From assembly GCA_027493775.1 (NCBI GenBank), contig JAOSKE010000001.1, forward strand, positions 310,001 to 374,000: DNA of 64,000 nt. The letters are read 5' to 3'. Numbering within the stretch: position 1 is the first letter of the stretch; each line of letters opens with the position of its first letter. The notes below the pieces were generated by a model, which was not told where the DNA came from, did not search any database, and saw nothing but the letters and a program-made list of their open reading frames with translations. The DNA is from Kiritimatiellia bacterium (lineage in GTDB: Bacteria; Verrucomicrobiota; Kiritimatiellia; CAIVKH01). This document shows positions 57,455 through 64,000 of this stretch, in pieces. The translations under genes and the position numbers were made by a program.

Positions 57455-58849
57455 CTATTTCTGTTTTTTCTCGGACTCCGGCGGCTGTTCGGTTTGTAAA
57501 TCCAATTTTTGTCCGCCGAAATGTACGCTGAACCAGCGCAGGAAGCCGCGGGAGAGTTGGACTTTTTCGCGGCCGATCATCACGTCGGGTGATGCGGTGA
57601 GCCACGAGGTCTTGGTGTAGGCGAGTTGCTGTTCGGGATAGACGCTGCGGTGGCCGATTATGAGGTAGGCGGCGATGCTTGCACCGGCGATGTAAAGGCT
57701 CGAGGCGCCGCCGAAGAGTTCCACGCCCATGAAGATCGCGGCAATGGGGGTGTTGGAGGCCGCAGCGACAACGGAGCAAAAGCCGACGCCAGCGCCGAGC
57801 GCAGGATCGAGACCGAAGAAGTGCGCGAAGGCGCTTCCTGCAACTGCGCCGATTACAAATTGTGGCGTGACGACACCTCCATAGAAACCGGAGCCGAGGG
57901 TGAGGGCGACGAAAAGAATTTTCCACATTGCGCCGAGATAGGGCATCTGTGTTCCTTCCAGCGCGGCGTACATCGTCGGCAAACTCAATCCGAGGTAGTT
58001 CACCGGCGCGAAGATCAGGAGTAACGCGAGGATACAACCACCGATCATCGGCATCAGCGGTCGCCACACTCTCGTCACTTTTTGGAGCCAATCCGTCGCC
58101 TGGCGCACGCGCTGAATCGCCTCCACAAACCACCATGCGGCGACACCGCCAAGGATGCCGATTCCGAGCGTTTTTAGAAAGAGCAACTGGCTGAAACCTG
58201 AAGCGAATGGGAGATGATAGGTGGGGTAGGGCACGCCCCAAAATCGGCTGACTTGCAATGCCGTGATGCTGGCGACGATTCCTGGGAAAAGAAAATCGTG
58301 GCGCACGCGTCCAATTGCCAGAACCTCGACGCCATAAATCGCGCCAGCGACGGGAGTCCCGAAGACGCTGGCGAATCCAGCGCTGACGCCGCATGCGACC
58401 AGGCGTTTTCTTATTTCAGCGTTCAATCGAAGTCGTTGTCCGATCGCCGCCGCAACACTTGCTCCGATGTGTGAGCAGGGGCCTTCCTTGCCCGCTGAAC
58501 CGCCCGCCCAAAGCGTGATGAGCGCGGCGATGGGTTTAATCGCGGCGGTTCGCAACGGCATCGCTCCGCGCTGTGCGTTGACCGCGAGGATTTCAGAGTC
58601 CTTCAAGTCTTTCGGCGCGTTTTGGTAGCCGTAATAGAGCAGCAATCCGTTTGCCAAGCCCGCCAGCGGCAGGAGCAGCATTTGAAACCAGAGGGGCGCA
58701 TTGAAACTTCGGTCTGCGAACAGAAAGAGGGTTCGCAGAAAAAAGCTGGTCGCTGTTCCGACCAGCGCCCCCGTTATCGTGGCTAGGAGCAGCCACTGAA
58801 TAACCGTCGCAAACATCACCGTCGGCTCGACGATAGCAATACGTTTCAT
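57455..58849 (-). CDS. ClC-family chloride channel/transporter
   Basis: About 464 residues from ATG 58849; a longer frame to 58963 lacks a good start and adds a non-membrane leader. It has ten or more hydrophobic helices. ClC selectivity-filter elements are GGSAGKEGPCSHIGA, containing the gating Glu of GKEGP, and GSGFYGGVVTPQFVIGAVAGSAFA. The usual GSGIP motif before helix D is not evident, marking a divergent branch. A short cytoplasmic tail is charged; there are no CBS domains. Confidence 0.92.
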   Translation of the reverse strand: MKRIAIVEPTVMFATVIQWLLLATITGALVGTATSFFLRTLFLFADRSFNAPLWFQMLLLPLAGLANGLLLYYGYQNAPKDLKDSEILAVNAQRGAMPLRTAAIKPIAALITLWAGGSAGKEGPCSHIGASVAAAIGQRLRLNAEIRKRLVACGVSAGFASVFGTPVAGAIYGVEVLAIGRVRHDFLFPGIVASITALQVSRFWGVPYPTYHLPFASGFSQLLFLKTLGIGILGGVAAWWFVEAIQRVRQATDWLQKVTRVWRPLMPMIGGCILALLLIFAPVNYLGLSLPTMYAALEGTQMPYLGAMWKILFVALTLGSGFYGGVVTPQFVIGAVAGSAFAHFFGLDPALGAGVGFCSVVAAASNTPIAAIFMGVELFGGASSLYIAGASIAAYLIIGHRSVYPEQQLAYTKTSWLTASPDVMIGREKVQLSRGFLRWFSVHFGGQKLDLQTEQPPESEKKQK

Positions 58850-59112
58850 TGCGAGGAGAAAAGGGATGCGGACACTCCAATTCGAGCAACCGCGTTCAGA
58901 AATGAATAAAAAAGTGCTTTCATCCGTTCGGAGCAACGCGCTGTATAACGCAGAAGCTCCCAACCGGCAAGTCTCTCCGCAGGCAAAAGGCGTCTTTCGC
59001 GGCTATCAATTCCGCCGTTTCCGATCCGCACCGTTCAAACCGCCTTTCATGCGCCCTGATCCGCCCCGTTTTATACTTGCGATTAACTAATCAGTTAGTT
59101 AATATGCTTTCA

Positions 59113-59875
59113 TGAATGCTGAAGTCGGAGAGGGAGTGATGTCGCCGGGTGATGTTTCACAGCCGGGCGATGTGTCGCCGGTTGTTGGAGTGCGGTCGCG
59201 GCGTGCCCGAGGTGTTGAGAGCAGGAGGGCGCGGCGTGGTGGGGATGTGCGGGGGCGTTGTTGACGGCTGCGGTGGAGTTGTTCGCGGAACAGGGGGTGG
59301 CCGGGACGGCGCTGGCGGAAATTGCAAAGCGCGCGGGGGTGACGTCGGCGATGGTGCATTACTATTTTCAGACCAAACAGCAGCTCCTGAACGCGGTTGC
59401 AAAGGAGAAAATCGGCGGTGAATTTCTTGCGCCGTTGGGCAAGCTCTTTTCCGAGGGTCGCGCGGAACCGCAGGCGCTGGCCACGCGGGTGGTGTGTGAG
59501 ATTATCGCGGCGACGGATCGTCTGCCCTGGCTCCCGCAGCTCTGGGTGCGCGAGGTGGCGAGCAAGGGAGGGGCGTTGCGGCGAGGGATGATTCAGCGCG
59601 CGAGGCTGGAGCAGATTGAGAAGTTTAGCGCATTTGTTTCGTCGGCGCAAAAAGAGGGCAAACTCAATGCGGAACTGCATCCGGTGTTTCTGTTCATGTC
59701 GCTTGTTGCGCTTACCTTGGCGCCGTTGGCGATTTTTAACGAGTGGCCGCGCCTGCCCGGTGGCGCACAGTTGACGAAGGGCGACTTGGAGCGACATGTC
59801 ATTGCACTTTTGTTGGGCGGATTGGCGCCGAAAGCGGGGTCGAAGCAACGTTCGGCGGGTGGGAGAAAAAAATGA
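59113..59875 (+). CDS. TetR/AcrR-family transcriptional regulator (N-terminal frameshift)
   Basis: The main frame from 59258 (TTG) begins LTAAVELFAEQGVAGTALAEI and continues AKRAGVTSAMVHYYFQTKQQLL, a complete TetR HTH but with no room for helix 1. Upstream, ATG 59113 opens another frame ending RRARRGGDVRG that joins it if one base is added to a G5 run (59251-59255), giving about 254 residues with the usual basic N-terminal arm. The C-terminal ligand domain ends in a basic tail. It overlaps the HlyD-like gene (ATGA), so it probably represses this export operon in response to its substrate. Confidence 0.82.
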
Positions 59876-60828
59876 AACGGATATGTTCGCACTGTGGTTG
59901 TTTTGTCGCTGCGCTCTTTCTTGTCGGTTGCGGATTCAACAAATCCGCTTCATTTCAGGGTTATGTGGAGGGAGAGTTTGTCAATGTTGCGACATCCGCC
60001 AGCGGGCAACTTGAACAGCTCCAGGTTGTTCGCGGTGCGCAGGTGGCGGCGGGGGATCCGCTCTTTGTCTTGGAATCCGGGAATGAGTCGGCGGCGTTGG
60101 GGGAGGCGATGAGCCGCCTGTTTGGGGCCGAAGCCCAGTTGAGCGATCTCCTGTCGGGAAAGCGGAGCGAAGAAATTGACGTGTTGGAGTCGCAGTTGGC
60201 GAAGGCGCGGTCGGATGCGTCGTTTGCCGACTCGGAGTGGAAGCGGGCGGAAACGCAGTTTGCATCCACTGACATTTCGCAGTCCGAATTGGACCGTGCG
60301 CGAGCGAATCAAGCTGGCGCACAGGCGCGTGTTCAGGAACTGAGCCATCAAATCGCCGTGGCGAATCTACCCGCGCGTGAGGATCATATCCGAGCGCAAC
60401 GCGAGCAGGTGGCGGCCGCGCGCGCGGCGGTCGCACGGGCGGAGTGGCTGGTGCGGCAAAAGGAGGTTGCGGCGCCGGTGGCGGGTTTGGTGTTCGATAC
60501 GTTGTATCGGACGGGCGAGTGGGTTGGCGCGGGGCGTCCTGTTGTGCGTCTGTTGCCGCCGGAAAATGTGAAGGTGCGCTTCTTTGTCCCGGAAGAGCAG
60601 GTGGGTGCGCTGCAAATCGGGCAGGAGGTGGTGGTTTTGTGCGACGGGTGTCCGGAGGAAATCGCCGCCCGAATCTCGTACATTTCCACAGAGGTCGAGT
60701 ACACGCCGCCGGTCATTTACAGTAGTGAGACGCGCTCAAAACTGATCTTTCTTGTCGAGGCGCAGCCGGTGCGCGCGGAAAAACCGACGCTCCATCCCGG
60801 CCAACCGGTTCGGGTGCGCAGCCGTTAG
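59872..60828 (+). CDS. HlyD-family periplasmic adaptor lipoprotein (YbhG-like)
   Basis: 318 residues. A lipoprotein signal ends FLVGCG. The barrel-sandwich half-motifs (SFQGYVEGEFVNVATSASG then LQVVRGAQVAAGDPLFVLE) surround a long coiled-coil hairpin (about residues 80-195), followed by VAAPVAGLVFDTLYRTGEWV and a beta-barrel domain. It links the inner-membrane ABC-2 exporter encoded downstream to an outer-membrane channel not encoded here. It overlaps the regulator stop by 4 bp and is 15 bp upstream of the ATPase start. Confidence 0.88.
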   Translation: MKRICSHCGCFVAALFLVGCGFNKSASFQGYVEGEFVNVATSASGQLEQLQVVRGAQVAAGDPLFVLESGNESAALGEAMSRLFGAEAQLSDLLSGKRSEEIDVLESQLAKARSDASFADSEWKRAETQFASTDISQSELDRARANQAGAQARVQELSHQIAVANLPAREDHIRAQREQVAAARAAVARAEWLVRQKEVAAPVAGLVFDTLYRTGEWVGAGRPVVRLLPPENVKVRFFVPEEQVGALQIGQEVVVLCDGCPEEIAARISYISTEVEYTPPVIYSSETRSKLIFLVEAQPVRAEKPTLHPGQPVRVRSR

Positions 60829-60843
60829 CGGGAGGTGCAGTGC

Positions 60844-61782
60844 GTGAGCACGGATTTCGCCATTGATGTTCGGAACCTGAACAAGCGCTTCGGCGACAAG
60901 CATGTCGTGCGCGATCTTTCCTTGCAGGTTCGGCCGGGCGAGATTTTCGGATTCCTTGGACCCAACGGCAGCGGCAAGACGACGACCATCCGGATGATGT
61001 GCGGACTGCTCACGCCGGATTCCGGAAGCGGCACGTGTCTGGGCTACGACATTCTTCGCGACAGCGCGAAGATTAAGCGGCAGGTCGGTTATATGACGCA
61101 GCGCTTTTCGTATTGGGACGATCTGAACATCCGCGAGAATCTGGATTTCGTTGCGCGCATGTATGGTCTCCCCAACCGCCGCGCTGCGGTGGATCAGGCG
61201 CTTGAAGGGCTGGGCTTGACGGCGCGCGCAAAGCAGCTTGTCGGTACGCTTTCGGGCGGCTGGAAGCAGCGCATTGCACTGGCCGCCTGTATGCTGCATG
61301 AACCGAAATTGCTGCTTCTGGATGAGCCGACCGCAGGCGTGGATCCGTCCGCGCGCCGCGACTTCTGGGAGGAGCTACATCGCTTGTCCGCGCTCGGCAT
61401 CTCTGTGTTGGTCAGTACGCACTACATGGATGAGGCGGAGCGTTGCCACAAGCTGGCCTATATCGCGCATGGCGAGCTGCTGGCGCAGGGCAAGGCGAGG
61501 GAGATTGCGCGGCAGGAGGGCTTGAGTACGTGGGCGATTCACGGCGATGCGCTGGATCAGCTCTCAAAGAAAGTCAAGGCGTTGCCAGGCGTGGAACAAA
61601 CGGTGGTGTTCGGTACAACGCTGCACGTCAGCGGGCGGGATGCCGAAGCGCTTGAGAAGTCCCTGCGCGCGGTTGTTGCGGGAACTCGTTGGCGTTTGGA
61701 AGCGATGGAGACCGGCCTTGAGGATGCGTTCATCTATTTTATGAGTCGCGCGGTGGACCGAACGGGGTTTCGCAATGAGTGA
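60844..61782 (+). CDS. ABC exporter ATP-binding protein (YbhF/DrrA-like)
   Basis: About 312 residues from GTG 60844, which has GGAG nine bases upstream. Walker A is GPNGSGKTTTIRMMCG, the signature is LSGGWKQRIALA, Walker B is LLLLDEPTAGVDP, and the His switch is in VSTHYMDEA. The C-terminal extension is typical of DrrA-type ATPases. It powers the permease encoded by the next gene, whose start it overlaps by 8 bp. The cargo may be a drug or lipid-like compound. Confidence 0.92.
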   Translation: MSTDFAIDVRNLNKRFGDKHVVRDLSLQVRPGEIFGFLGPNGSGKTTTIRMMCGLLTPDSGSGTCLGYDILRDSAKIKRQVGYMTQRFSYWDDLNIRENLDFVARMYGLPNRRAAVDQALEGLGLTARAKQLVGTLSGGWKQRIALAACMLHEPKLLLLDEPTAGVDPSARRDFWEELHRLSALGISVLVSTHYMDEAERCHKLAYIAHGELLAQGKAREIARQEGLSTWAIHGDALDQLSKKVKALPGVEQTVVFGTTLHVSGRDAEALEKSLRAVVAGTRWRLEAMETGLEDAFIYFMSRAVDRTGFRNE

Positions 61783-62923
61783 TTCACCGAGATTCTCCGT
61801 TGCCCGTTGGTGGGCGATGGTGCGAAAGGAGTTCCTGCAACTTCGCCGTGATCGAATTTCGCTCGCGATGGTGGTCGGCATTCCATTTGTTCAACTGATC
61901 CTCTTCGGCTATGCGATCAATACTGATCCGAAGCAGATGGTGACCGCCGTGATTTCCTCCGATCACAGCGAGTTCACGCGATCCTTTGTCTCTGCGATGC
62001 AGCAGTCGGACTATTTTCGCGTCGTGAATAAATGGACGGATGAGGAGTCCGCTCGCGCGGCATTGCGGCGGGGCGAGGCGATGTTCGTGTTGAATATCCC
62101 ACCGGACTTTACGCGCCGCTTGTTGCGCGGCGAGCGTCCGGCCCTGTTGTTGGAGGCGGATGCGACGGACCCTGTTGCTGCGGGCGCTGCGGTGGGAGCA
62201 ATCGAGCAGATCGCCCAGTCTGCATTGAAAAAAGATGCGGTGGGCGCATTAAGTTATTTGGCGGAACCCGAAAGCCAGAAGCCGTTTCAGGTGCATGTAC
62301 ATCGTTTGTTCAATCCGGACTCCATCAGCAGAAACAATATCGTTCCCGGTTTGATGGGAATGATTCTGACGCTGATGATGGTGTTGCTCACGGGCCTTGC
62401 GATGACGCGCGAGCGCGAGCGCGGCACGATGGAGAATTTGCTGGCGATGCCCGTGCGTCCGCTGGAAGTGATGGCGGGCAAGGTGGCGCCGTATATTGCA
62501 GTCGGATTGATCCAGGTGACGCTGATTTTGCTCGCCGCCATCTTTATCTTTCGCGTTCCCTTCCTCGGCAGCCTTGTCTGGTTGTATGTCTCCGCCCTGC
62601 TCTTTGTCGCAGCAAATTTGACCGTCGGCATCATGCTATCCTCGCTGGCGCGAAATCAGTTGCAAGCGATGCAGATGACGGTCTTTTTCTTTCTGCCGAA
62701 TCTGATGCTGTCCGGCTTCATTTTTCCCTTTCAGGGAATGCCCGGATGGGCGCAGGCAATCGGGCGCGCTCTCCCGCTGACCTACTTTCTGCGGTTGGTG
62801 CGCGGGATTTTTCTTAAAGGCAGCGAAGCGGCGGATATTTGGCCCAGCATCTGGCCGCTCCTTGTTTTCATGGTTGTCATTATGACCTTCGCAGTGAAGT
62901 TCTATCGCAAAACTTTGGACTGA
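61775..62923 (+). CDS. ABC-2 type exporter permease (YbhS/YbhR-like)
   Basis: 382 residues. The first helix (ISLAMVVGIPFVQLILFGYAI) is followed by a large periplasmic domain, then five helices with the ABC-2 signature region TRERERGTMENLLAMPVRPLEVMAGK and a conserved LPLTYFLRLVRGIFLKG near the end. Last gene of the operon regulator, adaptor, ATPase, permease. A second permease, as in the E. coli ybhGFSR set, is not present, so the pump may be a homodimer. Confidence 0.9.
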   Translation: MSDSPRFSVARWWAMVRKEFLQLRRDRISLAMVVGIPFVQLILFGYAINTDPKQMVTAVISSDHSEFTRSFVSAMQQSDYFRVVNKWTDEESARAALRRGEAMFVLNIPPDFTRRLLRGERPALLLEADATDPVAAGAAVGAIEQIAQSALKKDAVGALSYLAEPESQKPFQVHVHRLFNPDSISRNNIVPGLMGMILTLMMVLLTGLAMTRERERGTMENLLAMPVRPLEVMAGKVAPYIAVGLIQVTLILLAAIFIFRVPFLGSLVWLYVSALLFVAANLTVGIMLSSLARNQLQAMQMTVFFFLPNLMLSGFIFPFQGMPGWAQAIGRALPLTYFLRLVRGIFLKGSEAADIWPSIWPLLVFMVVIMTFAVKFYRKTLD

Positions 62924-63074
62924 AGAAGCGCTGCGGATCGCCTCGTTCAATTCTTTTACAAAAATGTGATTTGCTCAACTTTTGTGTTTGCGCGGTTAAT
63001 GGATATGTGTCAACATAAGCAGAGTTCCCGCAGGTGGCGGGATGGAGTGCTAGATAAACTGGAGGAGTAATAGG

Positions 63075-63617
63075 ATGAAGCTGAAAGCATGTATCGCAAT
63101 GTTAGCCGTTTGTGTGGCGTCTATGTCGTATGGAGAGGTGTCCGTGTTTTATAGCTATCAAGACACGAAGGATATTGGGTCGGGAAGTGGTGTCGGTCTG
63201 AAAATTGATATCCCTGTCGCCGACAATGTAAGCCTTGATGTGCGTGGAAGCTGGATGACGGGCTATGATGTGAAGACGGAAAAGAATGGCGGGGCGTTTT
63301 CCTCTGATCTCGATCTGGTTCCTGTCGAGGCGAACCTGAACCTTGCCCTGCCTGTCATCGCGGGAGTCGCGCCCTATGTCGGTGCCGGTGTCAGCTACAA
63401 CTTCTTCTTCGATAACGATACGCTTGATTCTGATTGGGGCTATAATGCCCACGTGGGAGCGAGTCTGGGTCTCAGCGATGGTTTAGCACTTTTCGCCGAA
63501 GTGAAGTACCTCTGGTCCGAAGTAGACGGGAAGAGCGGGATCCTTGGCGCTGGTTCCGACTACAAGGCTAAATTAGACGGTGTTGGCGTGATTGTCGGTT
63601 TGACATTCAGCCTTTAA
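63075..63617 (+). CDS. Small outer-membrane beta-barrel protein, copy 1
   Basis: 180 residues. A signal peptide (KACIAMLAVCVASMSYG|EV) and alternating beta strands ending VGVIVGLTFSL, as in OmpA/OmpX-like 8-strand barrels. GGAGGAGTAATAGG lies before ATG 63075. It is followed by a strong terminator and then a paralogue with the same early block (FYSYQDTKD). Confidence 0.8.
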   Translation: MKLKACIAMLAVCVASMSYGEVSVFYSYQDTKDIGSGSGVGLKIDIPVADNVSLDVRGSWMTGYDVKTEKNGGAFSSDLDLVPVEANLNLALPVIAGVAPYVGAGVSYNFFFDNDTLDSDWGYNAHVGASLGLSDGLALFAEVKYLWSEVDGKSGILGAGSDYKAKLDGVGVIVGLTFSL

Positions 63618-63646
63618 GAACGCTTCGGATAATTTCGGTTTTTGAG

Positions 63647-63690
63647 GACGGTATGTGGAGGGAGTGACCTTCACATACCGTCTTTTTCTT
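63647..63690 (+). terminator. Rho-independent terminator after barrel copy 1
   Basis: GACGGTATGTG, 14-nt loop, CACATACCGTC, then TTTTTCTT: a perfect 11-bp stem with a T tract. Confidence 0.9.
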
Positions 63691-63790
63691 AAGTCATTTT
63701 TATACGCCTTGAATCCTGCAAAAAATGTGTCAAACTTCGCTGTGTTCGCACGGGAAGAAATGAAATTCGATTGGATAACGGAGGTGTGTT

Positions 63791-64000
63791 GTGAAGATTA
63801 AATGGTGTGTTGCGCTGCTGGCGCTTGGTGTGGCCTCGATGGCGTACGCCGACTTGGGTCTGTTTTATTCGTATCAGGATACGAAAGATATGGGAGCGGG
63901 GAGTGGCGGCGGACTGAAGTATGACATCCCCCTGAATCGGCATGTCAGCGTGGATGCGCGCGCCACGATCATTACGAGTTACGATGTGAGGCAGCCGACA
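63791..64000 (+). CDS. Small outer-membrane beta-barrel protein, copy 2 (cut by window end)
   Basis: Starts at GTG 63791 with GGAGGTG about 7 bp upstream. A signal peptide (WCVALLALGVASMAYA|DL) is followed by LFYSYQDTKDMGAGSGGGLK, clearly paralogous to the 63075 gene in length of leader and strand pattern. The gene continues beyond 64000. The separate terminator and promoter region mean the copies are probably transcribed independently. Confidence 0.8.
   Translation, partial: MKIKWCVALLALGVASMAYADLGLFYSYQDTKDMGAGSGGGLKYDIPLNRHVSVDARATIITSYDVRQPT

Overview
The window is bacterial chromosome, moderately GC-rich, and most likely from the PVC group (Verrucomicrobiota or Kiritimatiellota). This rests on a H-X9-DG type prepilin-like protein, a large secreted GH31 enzyme ending in DxDxDG repeats, PA14-bearing proteins, a serine recombinase beside a tRNA gene, and dispersed TTCCAANNNTTGGAA palindromes. 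No rRNA or marker gene fixes the phylum.

Layout. 1-6.3 kb (minus strand): moeA and moaA (molybdenum cofactor), a lipoprotein, a multi-PAS hybrid histidine kinase and a small regulator. 6.4-13 kb: an RlmD/TrmA-type RNA methyltransferase, a PA14-bearing GH31 glycosidase, an OprP-like porin and a deoxyhypusine-synthase-like enzyme. 13-16.3 kb: an MBOAT/SGNH/PA14 operon for surface O-acylation. 16.4-18.5 kb: a TPP riboswitch with terminator controlling a PnuC-family transporter (PnuT), an outer-membrane barrel and a NadR-like kinase, a probable thiamine uptake and phosphorylation operon. 18.6-23.5 kb: a three-gene unit with a prepilin-like protein, small membrane and redox proteins, and an exported HNH-like protein.

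23.7-41.7 kb is a genomic island at the 3' end of tRNA-Ser(TGA). It has three copies of the core TGGCGGAG (the middle one inverted) and two nested pairs of inverted repeats: A/A', about 1.1 kb of hairpin-rich non-coding DNA, and B/B', two 476-bp copies of the recombinase 3' end. Cargo: an ISNCY-type insertion sequence, a CzcCBA heavy-metal efflux system, a PII-like protein, a Zn/Cd-type P-ATPase, a patatin, an AbrB-like protein and a large serine recombinase.

41.9-64 kb returns to ordinary chromosome: an SxtJ-like protein with a carbamoyltransferase, a DEAD-box helicase, a DCC protein, glycogen phosphorylase, oligoribonuclease, tRNA-dihydrouridine synthase, an aldo/keto reductase, a secreted GH31 enzyme, biotin synthase, a ClC channel, a TetR-HlyD-ABC-2 export operon and two tandem small outer-membrane barrels.

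Twelve genes plus the IS transposase carry apparent single-base frameshifts, many in short homopolymers, four of them in A7/T7 runs in the first 10 kb. I treat most as likely sequence errors and give the reconstructed gene extents. The best candidates for something undescribed are the structured island arms, the 31-32 bp periodic palindrome arrays and the thiamine operon kinase.
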